This document shows positions 34,216-42,038 of a stretch of DNA of 64,000 bases, piece after piece (within the stretch, counting starts at the first letter, position 1; the number at the start of each line of letters is the position of its first letter). The stretch comes from an uncultured Succiniclasticum sp. Lineage in GTDB: Bacteria > Bacillota > Negativicutes > Acidaminococcales > Acidaminococcaceae. Made by a program: the position numbers and the translations under genes. Where the stretch lies: positions 124,001-188,000 of the forward strand of contig UQUU01000004.1 in NCBI GenBank assembly GCA_900544275.1. The letters are read 5' to 3'. The notes under the pieces were generated by a model. It was not told the origin of the DNA, searched no databases, and saw only the letters and a list, made by a program, of their open reading frames with translations.

Positions 34216-34500
34216 TCAGCGGGTTTTGTGTTTGTTAAAGCATTCGTAGCAATAGACAGGACGGTCTTCAGAAGGATGGAACGGAACTTCCGTCTCCTTG
34301 CCGCAATCAGCGCAAACGGCTTTAAACATTTCTTTCGGCTGGTTGCCGTTCATCCGGGCTTTACGTGCGGAACGGCAATGAGGGCAGCGTTTCGGCTCAT
34401 TGGTGAAGCCTTTTTCGGCATAGAATTCCTGTTCCGATCCGGAAAAAACAAATTCTTCGCCGCACTCCACGCATTTCAGGTTCTTGTCTTCAAACATCAT
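34216..34500 (-). CDS. zinc-ribbon domain protein
   Basis: A 94-residue protein with four CxxC knuckles: C10/C13, C39/C42, C63/C66 and C84/C87, enough for two zinc sites. The first half (CVECGEEFVFSGSEQEFYAEKGF) matches the zf-trcl zinc-ribbon family. The second half (FKAVCADCGKETEVPF, RPVYCYECF) resembles the CxxC zinc-binding module often found in the same proteins. Function unknown, perhaps nucleic-acid binding. I start at the ATG at 34498-34500, 7 nt after AAGGAG. An upstream frame of 32 codons lacks a site. Monocistronic with its own promoter and terminator. Confidence 0.85.
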   Translation of the reverse strand: MMFEDKNLKCVECGEEFVFSGSEQEFYAEKGFTNEPKRCPHCRSARKARMNGNQPKEMFKAVCADCGKETEVPFHPSEDRPVYCYECFNKHKTR

Positions 34501-34628
34501 ACAGTCACTCCTTTTCTTTGTATCCCATAGGAACAACTTAGACCTTACTGTACCGTGCTTTCCCCATCGCGTCTGGAGTATCCATCCAACGAACAATAAA
34601 CTAGCCGGCCCTGAGATATCTTAAGGTG

Positions 34629-34656
34629 AGTATACCAAAATTTAAATAGTTGTCAA
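34629..34656 (-). promoter_or_regulatory. predicted promoter of the zinc-ribbon gene
   Basis: Minus strand: TTGACA (34651-34656), 16-bp spacer ending TTGG, TATACT (34629-34634), so an extended -10. It gives an about 120-nt leader. Confidence 0.75.
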
Positions 34657-34689
34657 TATGTACAAATTAAATTATTTATCGAACCCTGT

Positions 34690-35307
34690 TCAGCCTAAAT
34701 CATAGTCCAGGTAATGATCTAAATTGGCATATTCCAGAGTATAGGAATCACCCCAATAATAAAAGCAGGTGGTGGCTGCATTGGCGACATGTAAATGCCA
34801 GGTCCGATTCACGTCCAACCCCAACATAGAACACATCAGGACCCGGATAATGCCTCCATGCGCCACAACGGCTACGTCTCCTTCCGGGTGAGAAGCCAGG
34901 ATCTTTTGCAGCGCCGGGAAAGCCCGGTTTTGCAGGTCCCCCATGCTCTCGCCCCCCGGCGCTTTGGCAATGGCAGGATTTTTAAAAAAATCCTCCCAGA
35001 CAGAACCATACTGTTCCTTTATGACGGTACTATGGCCCCCTTCCCACTGACCGAAATTTATTTCCCGAAAAGAATCTACCTTGACCGGCGCCAGATTTTT
35101 TACCGACCCCAGAATTTCTGCGGTAGAATACGCTCTTTGTAAACTGCTGCTGTAAATCGCCGTCAACGGAATATTCCGGAAATACGTGGCCATCTTCTGT
35201 GCCTGTTCTTTCCCTTTCTCATTCAGGGGAACATCCGTCTGCCCCTGAAAACGCAAAGTTTTATTAAAATCCGTTTCTCCGTGACGGACCAAATACAGTT
35301 TCGCCAT
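34690..35307 (-). CDS. cobC: alpha-ribazole phosphatase-like histidine phosphatase
   Basis: Phosphoglycerate-mutase-like phosphatase with the catalytic LVRHGET (His9) at the N-terminus, the second histidine in VVAHGGIIR and the conserved Glu in FREINFGQWEGG. In a cobamide operon this fold is CobC, removing the 5' phosphate of alpha-ribazole phosphate or of the cobamide phosphate. The assignment depends on its position as the last gene after cobU-cobT-cobS and the CobT paralogue. A general phosphatase is possible. 205 residues. Confidence 0.82.
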   Translation of the reverse strand: MAKLYLVRHGETDFNKTLRFQGQTDVPLNEKGKEQAQKMATYFRNIPLTAIYSSSLQRAYSTAEILGSVKNLAPVKVDSFREINFGQWEGGHSTVIKEQYGSVWEDFFKNPAIAKAPGGESMGDLQNRAFPALQKILASHPEGDVAVVAHGGIIRVLMCSMLGLDVNRTWHLHVANAATTCFYYWGDSYTLEYANLDHYLDYDLG

Positions 35308-35383
35308 TCTTCCTTCTCCTTTTAGCTGTTATTTTTCGTTTAATCGCCTGTAATAATCGGATTAAAAAATAAAAATAGACTGC

Positions 35384-36244
35384 CTATTTTACTTTTCTTT
35401 CTTCCTGCACTTTAAGCGAATAGGTCTCTTCCTCTACATGCACTCCGGCTTCAGCAAAAGTCTCCATTTCCGTATACGCTTTGATTCCCGCGTCAAAAAG
35501 CTGGAGACAGGTTAAGGCTCCCACTCCCTCGCCGTTTGGTAAATTCATTTTTAAAGGTGCTTTCAAACCCAGCTTTTGCAACAAAAATCCGGCGTCGGGT
35601 TCCAATGACTCCTGCCCGGCGAAACAATATTGCAGCACGGCTCTGTTAAACTTTGCGGCCGCCAAAGCAGCCAGACAGGAACTCACGCCGTCCAGCAGGA
35701 TCGGAACGCGCATCCCGGCCGCCTGCAAAATGGCGCCTGTCATTGCCGCAACAGATGGCGAGTCCAGTTTTTCCAGGAAAAGCAGGCTATCCTCTTCTTC
35801 GATAAAAGAATCCCATTTTACAGCCGGCAAGGGAGACAAAGAGCCCAGACAGATCAGATTCGCCTTTTCCTCCCCGATATATTCGCCGGTCAACATAGCC
35901 CCTTCTTCCAGAAGTTCACCCGCGGTAGTTCCCGTAATGAACTGAGGAATCACGATAGCCCGCACATTTTTTGCCAGCTTCGTAAGGGCTTTTTTCCCTT
36001 CCATAACGGCTTTTATTTCACCGCTTTGCCCGGCTTCACCCCAAAGCAATAATAAACGCACCCGGGGGACGGTCACCATTTTCTTATCGGCGGAACCGAT
36101 GATCCCGGCATAGCGGCTTGTCATCTCTTCCAATTGGGCCAGCGAGCCCACCGGTTTGATCAGATTGTCGAACCGTTGCTGCGCTTCCTCTACGACCGCC
36201 TTGCTTAACGGCTGGATGTTCATTGCCAATTCTTCAATATGCAT
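35384..36244 (-). CDS. divergent CobT-like protein (ArsB-like candidate)
   Basis: A 286-residue homologue of nicotinate-nucleotide:base phosphoribosyltransferase, shorter than the 338-residue CobT encoded two genes upstream. The N-terminus FDNLIKPVGSLAQLEEMTSRYAG matches CobT. The active-site segment where CobT has GEMGIANTT reads LGSLSPLPA here (134-140), so the first catalytic glutamate is replaced. The later GEG (238-240) is kept, and the substrate loop GDHG is absent. In Sporomusa, ArsA and ArsB are two CobT homologues forming a heterodimer in which only ArsA is catalytic. This gene fits the non-catalytic partner. AAGGA is 7 nt before the ATG. Confidence 0.75.
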   Translation of the reverse strand: MHIEELAMNIQPLSKAVVEEAQQRFDNLIKPVGSLAQLEEMTSRYAGIIGSADKKMVTVPRVRLLLLWGEAGQSGEIKAVMEGKKALTKLAKNVRAIVIPQFITGTTAGELLEEGAMLTGEYIGEEKANLICLGSLSPLPAVKWDSFIEEEDSLLFLEKLDSPSVAAMTGAILQAAGMRVPILLDGVSSCLAALAAAKFNRAVLQYCFAGQESLEPDAGFLLQKLGLKAPLKMNLPNGEGVGALTCLQLFDAGIKAYTEMETFAEAGVHVEEETYSLKVQEERKVK

Positions 36245-36280
36245 GTTCTTTTCCTTCCCGCTTCTTCTTTTGAATAACAG

Positions 36281-36344
36281 TAATATGATTAATAGGTAAT
36301 ACGATTAATAAGTAATATGATTTCCGGCTCAATGCGATTTTCCG
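36281..36344. repeat. four degenerate 16-bp repeats
   Basis: Units TAATATGATTAATAGG, TAATACGATTAATAAG, TAATATGATTTCCGGC and TCAATGCGATTTTCCG follow each other with a 16-bp period between cobS and the ArsB-like gene. Weaker 16-bp-spaced similarity (GTTAAGA-CGTT) continues to about 36392. Confidence 0.75.
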
Positions 36345-36395
36345 GGTTAAGACGTTTTTTGGATTATTGCAAGCCTCTGAGTTAAGATCGTTCTC

Positions 36396-37244
36396 TTATT
36401 GTAATAAACAAAAGGCGATGCTCAGAAAAATGACTTCCCCGCATTGTGTTAAAAAGCCGAAGGTGTCCCCTGTCAGCCCTCCCAACACCCCTCGCAGATA
36501 AAAAGCTACACCAAGACAAGGAACACAGGCCAATAAAGCCAACTTCCCGTAGAAAGAGCCCAGACCGGCCAGTAAAAGCACGGCGAACACCAATGCAACC
36601 GCCAGATATATCGGCTTGGCACCGGTTTTAAACATCTCCCCTAACCCCCCCCGCCGGGCATTGGGAAATTGCAGAATATAAATCACCAGCAAAGTCCGGG
36701 TGGTTATATACATGGCAAGCAACAGAAAAGCAAGCTGTTCTATCGGCAAAGAAGCGAACAGCGCGACTTTGGCAAGGATCAGAAGGATCGCTCCGATGAC
36801 CGCATTGGCGCCTACATGGCTGTCCTGCATGATTTCCAGCATTCTTTCCCTGGTCCGGGCGCTGAAAATGCCGTCCGTTGTATCCATAAACCCATCATAC
36901 AAAAGAGTACCGATAAAAACCAGCTCTGACAGGGCCAGAAATACACCCAGCAAAATACCATAAAATCCCAGATACGATCCCAGACGGACCGCCCCCCACA
37001 TCAACAGGCCGGTAAGCGCTCCTACGACAGGAAAGTACGGTACCGAACGGGCAAAATCATCCGGATACCAATCGTCTCGTTTCGTGATTCGAATCCGGGT
37101 CAGAAATTCCAAACAGGTGAAGAAATCCCGCAAATAACGGAACAGACCGGTAGAACGGGAAGGGAGACGAATATTCAGTTTATTCCACAAGCCATGTTCC
37201 GGCTCTACCTCCGTACCTTTTTTCTTGAGATTTTCCTCTGCCAT
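36396..37244 (-). CDS. cobS: cobamide synthase (adenosylcobinamide-GDP ribazoletransferase)
   Basis: Integral membrane enzyme that joins adenosylcobinamide-GDP to the alpha-riboside (phosphate) of the lower ligand. The Asp-rich metal motif DGFMDTTDGIFS at 117-128 and RERMLEIMQDSHVGANAV follow the usual order, with six or so hydrophobic segments. The 282-residue chain carries an extra N-terminal arm of about 35 charged residues (MAEENLKKKG...) before the usual start. The ATG follows the cobT stop by one base (TGA-A-ATG). Confidence 0.94.
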   Translation of the reverse strand: MAEENLKKKGTEVEPEHGLWNKLNIRLPSRSTGLFRYLRDFFTCLEFLTRIRITKRDDWYPDDFARSVPYFPVVGALTGLLMWGAVRLGSYLGFYGILLGVFLALSELVFIGTLLYDGFMDTTDGIFSARTRERMLEIMQDSHVGANAVIGAILLILAKVALFASLPIEQLAFLLLAMYITTRTLLVIYILQFPNARRGGLGEMFKTGAKPIYLAVALVFAVLLLAGLGSFYGKLALLACVPCLGVAFYLRGVLGGLTGDTFGFLTQCGEVIFLSIAFCLLQ

Positions 37245-37245
37245 T

Positions 37246-38262
37246 TCAAGCCCCCGTTATGTCCCGATATGTATCCAGGGCAGTGCGTAAGATACTGATG
37301 GCCAGAGACGCGCCCGTACCTTCCCCCAGCCGCATTCCCGCATTGATCACAGGCTTTAACTGCAAGGTCTCCAGCATTTTTTGCGCCGAAGCATCGGAAG
37401 AAAGATGGGAACACAACATATACTTCGCGCTTTCCGGGTTGATCCCGTAAGCGATAAGCGCCGCCGCCACCGCATTGACTCCATCGATCATGGTAGGCAC
37501 ATGATGCGCCGCTCCTGCCAGCATCATGCCCGCCAGTCCTGCGTGATCGTAGCCGCCTACTTTACAGAGTACGTCAAAGCCGTCCCCCTGTTTGGGACGA
37601 TTGACCTCCAGCCCCTTACGGACCACTTCCGTTTTAATTTTTAAGCGGGCATCGTTGATCCCGCTGCCCCGACCCGTAGTCAGCTCCGGTGACAACCCTA
37701 AAAACCCCGCCGCTATCGCCGCTGTGGATGTCGTGTTGGCAATACCCATCTCGCCGGTTTCCAAAAGATTGCAGCCGCCTTTGATTGCTTCTTCCGCCAT
37801 ATCCATGCCCACCTGCAGCGCCTTTAAAGCCTGTTCTTCCTGCATGGCCGGTCCCTGCGTAAAGTCTTCCGTTCCCCAGGCGACCTTGCATTGCCGCACA
37901 TGGGAAAGGGCGTGCAGATCAAAATTCGTCCCTACGTCGACTACGATGATATCCGAGCCGCCATGCCGCGCCAATACATTCGCTCCGGCAGTCCCCCGCC
38001 CGTAGCCGTTGATCATTTGCAGAGTCACTTCCTGGGGAAAGGCACTGACCCCGTATTTACAAATCCCATGATCGCCGCACATAAGCAGCATGACCGGCTT
38101 TAAACCGCGCAGACCCTGACCGTTTGTCATCATAAGATAGTCCGCGGTCAACTCTTCCAGCAGGCCAAAGTTTTCCCCTGATCCCAAGGCAGTGCGCCAT
38201 TTCTGCTTCACTTGTTCTTTAATTTTTGCGTCCGGCGGGTAAATTGTAATTTCTTCCAACAT
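37246..38262 (-). CDS. cobT: nicotinate-nucleotide:lower-ligand phosphoribosyltransferase (CobT/ArsA-like)
   Basis: Activates the cobamide lower-ligand base by transferring phosphoribose from nicotinate mononucleotide. The substrate loop GDHGICKYGVSAFP begins at 63, catalytic Glu171 stands in TGEMGIANTTST, and the C-terminal catalytic Glu314 in RLGEGTGA is intact. Length 338 residues. Because a second, degenerate CobT homologue lies two genes downstream, this may be the ArsA-type subunit of a phenol/p-cresol-activating heterodimer rather than a benzimidazole CobT. Sequence reading alone cannot decide. Confidence 0.9.
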   Translation of the reverse strand: MLEEITIYPPDAKIKEQVKQKWRTALGSGENFGLLEELTADYLMMTNGQGLRGLKPVMLLMCGDHGICKYGVSAFPQEVTLQMINGYGRGTAGANVLARHGGSDIIVVDVGTNFDLHALSHVRQCKVAWGTEDFTQGPAMQEEQALKALQVGMDMAEEAIKGGCNLLETGEMGIANTTSTAAIAAGFLGLSPELTTGRGSGINDARLKIKTEVVRKGLEVNRPKQGDGFDVLCKVGGYDHAGLAGMMLAGAAHHVPTMIDGVNAVAAALIAYGINPESAKYMLCSHLSSDASAQKMLETLQLKPVINAGMRLGEGTGASLAISILRTALDTYRDITGA

Positions 38263-38323
38263 AATCTTCCTCTATTCTCAAGTGACGTTTTTCTCTGAAA
38301 TTTGCTTCGTTTTAATTTTATTT

Positions 38324-38387
38324 CATCTTGCTTTTATTTCATCTTGCTTTTATTTCATCTTGCTTTTATTCCATCGTGTTTTTACTC
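38324..38387. repeat. four 16-bp repeats before cobT
   Basis: Units starting at 38324, 38340, 38356 and 38372 with consensus CATCTTGCTTTTATTT on the plus strand. The first three are nearly identical, the fourth is CATCGTGTTTTTACTC. They fill the spacer between cobU and cobT. Confidence 0.9.
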
Positions 38388-38452
38388 CGTTTATCTTTTA
38401 CCCCCTTCTTGTTCTGCTTTCGGTACAACCTTTTTGCTCCGGAGTTTGCTTT

Positions 38453-39028
38453 TCAAAACGTAAAAGTAAAAGCCAGTTTTTTGATGTCCACTGCCTGGCC
38501 GGCGATCACATAAAAGACCTGACCTGCGGCAGCGCCGATCTGTTGATTGACCCAGCCCGCAATATCCCTGTATTCCCGGGCCAACGGATTGTCCGGTACA
38601 ATGCCGGCTCCCACCTCGTTGGACACAAATACCACCGTTTTGCCGCAAGCCGCAGCGGCAGCCAGAAGCACTTCTATGCGTTTTTTTACATAAAGCGCTT
38701 TTTCCGCAGTGGTACCCTGAGGGGCATTTTTGCCATACAGCATGTTACTGAGATAAATCGTGATATCATCAAATAAAATAGCGTCCGTCCTGGCTCCCGC
38801 TTCCGGCAGGATCTCCTCCGCCGCATAAGGCGCTTCAAAAGTAAGCCAGCGTTTCCGACGCCGGGCCTGATGCAATGCGACCCGTTCTCTCATCTCATCG
38901 TCTAAAATTTCCGCGGTAGCCACATAACCGCACAAAGCGCCTGCATGGAGCACAAATTTTTCTGCAAATTCACTTTTGCCGCTGCGGGCTCCTCCCAACA
39001 CCAGCACAATGTTATCGCCCTGCTTCAT
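38453..39028 (-). CDS. cobU: adenosylcobinamide kinase / guanylyltransferase
   Basis: Phosphorylates adenosylcobinamide and adds GMP to give AdoCbi-GDP, the CobS substrate. Walker A GGARSGKS is at about 12-19, followed by YVATAEILDDEMRERVALHQ with the guanylylated-His region, DDITIYLSNML and FVSNEVGAGIVP. I start at the ATG at 39026-39028, 5 nt after AGAGGTG. The longer frame overlaps the riboswitch terminator. 191 residues. First gene of the cobalamin-riboswitch operon. Confidence 0.95.
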   Translation of the reverse strand: MKQGDNIVLVLGGARSGKSEFAEKFVLHAGALCGYVATAEILDDEMRERVALHQARRRKRWLTFEAPYAAEEILPEAGARTDAILFDDITIYLSNMLYGKNAPQGTTAEKALYVKKRIEVLLAAAAACGKTVVFVSNEVGAGIVPDNPLAREYRDIAGWVNQQIGAAAGQVFYVIAGQAVDIKKLAFTFTF

Positions 39029-39049
39029 TCCGACACCTCTTCCTTTCAC

Positions 39050-39081
39050 AAAAAAAAGGCTATCTCCATAAAGAGACAACC
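39050..39081 (-). terminator. terminator of the cobalamin riboswitch
   Basis: Minus strand: GGTTGTCTC, 6-nt loop, GAGATAGCC (two G-U pairs), then eight T, about 22 nt before cobU. Likely formed when cobamide is bound. Confidence 0.82.
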
Positions 39082-39119
39082 TGCGTTTGTGCCTGAACAG
39101 CCACTTCCCTATCTCCCGT

Positions 39120-39295
39120 AGGTACGATGGTCACCTCTTCAGGCAGGTCTCCTGGCTCCAGTTCACGGCTCGCCGCACCTTCTCGGTTTCCCAATGGTCT
39201 CTTGCGGTTTGCTCCCTGTTACAGTAGCGGGACTGCTCCGGATTCGCACCGGTATTCCCTTTTAAGCAGCAGACGCATCTGCTGCACCTGTTCAA
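39120..39295 (-). promoter_or_regulatory. cobalamin riboswitch
   Basis: Minus-strand leader of cobU with the classical elements in order: AAGGGAATACCGGTGCGAA, CCGGAGCAGTCCCGCTACTGT, GGGAGC, CCATTGGG, CCGAGAAGG and the B12 box GCCAGGAGACCTGCC. A terminator follows. It should repress cobU-cobT-cobS-arsB-like-cobC when adenosylcobamide is plentiful. The ends are approximate. Confidence 0.95.
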
Positions 39296-39310
39296 ACTTT
39301 TCCATTACTT

Positions 39311-39339
39311 ATTGTACTATAAACAGAAAGAAAAAACAA
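39311..39339 (-). promoter_or_regulatory. predicted promoter of the cob operon
   Basis: Minus strand: TTGTTT (39334-39339), 17-bp spacer, TACAAT (39311-39316), just before the riboswitch. Confidence 0.55.
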
Positions 39340-39389
39340 ATTCCCTTCCTATGAAATTTCGCCTGGCCAAATTCTCATCCCAGTCCGGC

Positions 39390-39617
39390 TCATTGCCGCA
39401 GCGGCACAAAAAGATAATGATCGATGACCCAGACACTTTCTCCCGTAGCCCGTTTCACCCGGTGCCATTTTGCGCCGTCTACGATGGCCGTATTCAGCAG
39501 CCACACCTGCTCATTGGGAACAAACATCCCGCCGGGCGCATAGTCCCTGCCCGCCAGTTTCCGAAATTTCACGCCGGTGCCTATAATGTAGGCTTTTTTT
39601 ATCTCCGGTTTTAACAT
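39390..39617 (-). CDS. small hypothetical protein (75 aa)
   Basis: I do not recognise this protein. It reads MLKPEIKKAYIIGTGVKFRK and continues with several short beta-like hydrophobic stretches (VWLLNTAIVDG, VWVIDHYLFVPL). A compact SH3-like or OB-like barrel is imaginable but not shown. GGGGAG lies 7 nt before the ATG, which supports translation. It sits alone between the cob riboswitch promoter and the adenosyltransferase terminator. Confidence 0.6.
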   Translation of the reverse strand: MLKPEIKKAYIIGTGVKFRKLAGRDYAPGGMFVPNEQVWLLNTAIVDGAKWHRVKRATGESVWVIDHYLFVPLRQ

Positions 39618-39746
39618 GATAACTCTCCCCGTATAGCTATGGATTTTACTGTTGTGACAGTCTCCGATTCATTACGCAATGTGTCTTCGGATGACGGTAT
39701 GAATCCCCGGTTCTCAGAATCTGATTTTCTGAGTCAGGTGGACTTA

Positions 39747-39755
39747 ATTATATCA
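39747..39755 (-). promoter_or_regulatory. possible extended -10 promoter of the 75-aa gene
   Basis: Minus strand TGATATAAT, an extended -10 box right after the adenosyltransferase terminator. No good -35 is present. A short hairpin (CTCAGAA...TTCTGAG) lies in the leader. Confidence 0.35.
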
Positions 39756-39758
39756 TAG

Positions 39759-39788
39759 AAAAAGGCCTCTGGTTACGAACCGGAGGCC
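39759..39788 (-). terminator. terminator after the adenosyltransferase gene
   Basis: Minus strand: GGCCTCCGGTT, CGT loop, AACCAGAGGCC, then TTTTTC; 15 nt after the stop codon. Confidence 0.88.
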
Positions 39789-39802
39789 CACTGGACAATA
39801 AA

Positions 39803-40324
39803 TTATTTTTTCTCCGCCAATTCAGTCTCTACGCGGCCAAGAATAAAGCACAGGTCGGACAGACGATTGACACAAATTAGCAACTGCGGATTTACTTCTT
39901 CATTTTCGGCTAAGCGCAGCAACTTGCGTTCCGCGCGCCGCGTGATCGTACGGGCAATATCAAGCGCGCCGGCGCCCACCGTATCCCCCGGAACCAGGAA
40001 GTGGCTCAGAGGCTGCAGCATGGCATCAAATTTATCGATCGTACTTTCGAACATCTTAACATGCTCTTCGGTAATGTAAGGCTTCGGAAGATTCAGGCTG
40101 GCCACATCCGCCATCATAGACATCAGAAGCTTCTGCACGTTATAGATCGTTTCTTTTACATCGTCCCGCTGAACTAAAGCCCGGGCCAGACCCAGGGCCG
40201 AATTGATTTCATCCAGGGTGCCATAGGCATCTACCCGGGGAGAAGCCTTGGAAACCCGTTCGCCGGTATACAAACCGGTCGTACCTTTATCACCTGTACG
40301 TGTATACACTGCAGCTTTTGTCAT
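39803..40324 (-). CDS. corrinoid adenosyltransferase, PduO type
   Basis: ATP:cob(I)alamin adenosyltransferase making the 5'-deoxyadenosyl upper ligand. The PduO/MMAB signature YTRTGDKGTTGLYTGERV lies at the N-terminus, followed by DAYGTLDEINSALG. The C-terminal RRAERKLLRL and NRLSDLCFILGR complete the active site. 173 residues. It is upstream of the cob operon but separated from it by its own terminator. Two 18-bp tandem units lie in its upstream spacer. Confidence 0.94.
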   Translation of the reverse strand: MTKAAVYTRTGDKGTTGLYTGERVSKASPRVDAYGTLDEINSALGLARALVQRDDVKETIYNVQKLLMSMMADVASLNLPKPYITEEHVKMFESTIDKFDAMLQPLSHFLVPGDTVGAGALDIARTITRRAERKLLRLAENEEVNPQLLICVNRLSDLCFILGRVETELAEKK

Positions 40325-40398
40325 TCCTACTACCTCCTTTATAATCCGCTGTTACGCTTGTTACATTAGTTTTAACAACATAATTTAAACAATATAGT

Positions 40399-40430
40399 TT
40401 TAAACTATCGAGATAATTTAAACTATCGAG
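40399..40430. repeat. 18-bp tandem repeat
   Basis: TTTAAACTATCGAG occurs twice at an 18-bp offset (40399 and 40417), with a related TTTAAACAATATAG just before, in the ndk-adenosyltransferase spacer. Confidence 0.75.
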
Positions 40431-40483
40431 CTGATATCTTAAAGAAATCAGGCCGATATGGGAAACTTTTACAGCACCGATTC

Positions 40484-40900
40484 TCAGTAAATTTCTTCCG
40501 GTGCAAAGAAATTCTTAATTTCGCGCTCCGCCGCTTCCGGGCTGTCGCTGCCGTGAATCACGTTTTCACCTTTATCCAGGGCAAAATCGCCGCGGATCGA
40601 TCCCGGTACGGATTCCACCGGATCCGTTACGCCCATCATCGTGCGAATAGCCTTAATGGCATTTTGTCCTTCAACCACCATAGCAACCAGAGGGCCGCCG
40701 GTAATAAATGCTTCCAGTTCCGGGAAAAAGGGCTTCTCCACATGTTCCGCATAATGATAACGAGCCTGCTCTTTGCTCATAACAAGCATCTTTAACGCGC
40801 AAATCTTTAAACCACGGCGTTCAAAACGGGCAATAATCTCCCCAATTAAATTTTTACGAACTCCATCGGGTTTTACTAAAACTAAAGATTTCTGATCCAT
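40484..40900 (-). CDS. ndk: nucleoside diphosphate kinase
   Basis: Balances NTP pools by transferring the gamma phosphate through a phosphohistidine. Catalytic His116 stands in ENVIHGSDSPEAA. LVKPDGV, MMGVTDP and PGSIRGDFALD are the other family blocks. 138 residues, normal. AAAAGGAGAG lies about 8 nt before the ATG. Confidence 0.97.
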   Translation of the reverse strand: MDQKSLVLVKPDGVRKNLIGEIIARFERRGLKICALKMLVMSKEQARYHYAEHVEKPFFPELEAFITGGPLVAMVVEGQNAIKAIRTMMGVTDPVESVPGSIRGDFALDKGENVIHGSDSPEAAEREIKNFFAPEEIY

Positions 40901-41048
40901 TCTGTTTTCTCTCCTTTTAAGATATAAATAAAATTGTATACTATCCCGCTAAAAACCAGGGGGACAACCAAAATAAACTCCGCAGGGCTTGTACGGTCCG
41001 GAACGTTTCAGATGAGATTCATCTGCGTACAAATGACAACGATCCGGT

Positions 41049-41900
41049 TTACTCTTTCAATTCACCCCGGGCACGCATTTCCGAAGCCTGCTTCCGCAAA
41101 AGAGCCACCCTTTCCGCCGTGGACGGATGGGTGCTGAACAGACTCTTCATATCCACTTTGCTGAAAGGACTGATAATAAACATATGGGCGGTCGCTTCCG
41201 TCGCGTTGGTCATGGTTCTGCGGGAAGCGTAGGAATTGATCTTTTCCAGAGCGTCCGCTAAATGATTGGGATTGCCGCAAAGCGCGCCACCCCCCTCGTC
41301 CGCCTTATATTCACGGCTGCGGGACACGGCCAATTGGATGATCATCGCTGCAATAGGTGCCAGAATCAGGATCAGAAGCCCGGCGATCGGATTGCTGTTC
41401 TCCCGGTCACGGCTGCCGCCAAACCACATGGCGAACCGTGATACAGTCGAAATAATACCGGCCAAAGCCGCCGCCACAGTACCGATCAGAATGTCATGAT
41501 TTCTCACATGGGTCATTTCATGGGCCAAAACGCCTTCTATCTCTTTGGGAGACAAGTAGTTCATCAAAGCGGTGGTTACAGCGACGGCCGCATGTTCCGG
41601 GTTCCTTCCTGTCGCGAAAGCGTTGGGAACCTGATCATCAATAATATAAACTTTAGGCATCGGCAAATGCGCCCGTTCGGCCAGCCCTTTTACAATACCG
41701 TATAAGGCGGGAGCAGACGCTTCGTCCACCTGGTGCGCCCGATATTGGGCCAACACCATCTTATCGCTGTTCCAGTAGGTGAAAAAATTTATGGCAAGCG
41801 AAAAGATCAGCATGATCATCATTCCCTGCTGTCCACCCGCATAGTCTCCGATAAAGACCAGTAACAGCGTCAGTAATGTCATTAAAAATGCTGTTTTCAT
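41049..41900 (-). CDS. htpX: membrane metallopeptidase HtpX
   Basis: Zinc-dependent membrane protease for quality control of membrane proteins. Two N-terminal transmembrane segments (about 4-40), HEMTH at 127-131 with the catalytic Glu, two further hydrophobic segments (LIGTVAAALAGIIS, IAGLLILILAPIAAMI) and the third zinc ligand Glu in SREYKADEGG. 283 residues. The ATG at 41898-41900 gives the typical MKTAFLMTLL start, but the AAGGAG site is 14 nt away, unusually far. The leader has a hairpin next to that site. Confidence 0.93.
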   Translation of the reverse strand: MKTAFLMTLLTLLLVFIGDYAGGQQGMMIMLIFSLAINFFTYWNSDKMVLAQYRAHQVDEASAPALYGIVKGLAERAHLPMPKVYIIDDQVPNAFATGRNPEHAAVAVTTALMNYLSPKEIEGVLAHEMTHVRNHDILIGTVAAALAGIISTVSRFAMWFGGSRDRENSNPIAGLLILILAPIAAMIIQLAVSRSREYKADEGGGALCGNPNHLADALEKINSYASRRTMTNATEATAHMFIISPFSKVDMKSLFSTHPSTAERVALLRKQASEMRARGELKE

Positions 41901-41926
41901 AATCCCGTGTTTCTCTCCTTTACACC

Positions 41927-41963
41927 GCATCCGCCGGGTATTTCTGCCGGCTCAGCCGGATGC
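41927..41963 (-). other. hairpin in the htpX leader
   Basis: Minus strand: outer stem GCATCCG/CGGATGC enclosing CCGGC-TGA-GCCGG. It ends about 5 nt before the AAAGGAG site, so it could influence ribosome access. Confidence 0.5.
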
Positions 41964-42009
41964 TGTTTGCTGCCGGGACACTGCTGTTTTGTAGTCTCCC
42001 AATTAATTT

Positions 42010-42038
42010 ATTATAGCAGATATCCTTTTATTTTTCAA
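42010..42038 (-). promoter_or_regulatory. predicted promoter of htpX
   Basis: Minus strand: TTGAAA (42033-42038), 17-bp spacer, TATAAT (42010-42015), overlapping the 3' end of the SRPBCC gene. Confidence 0.75.
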
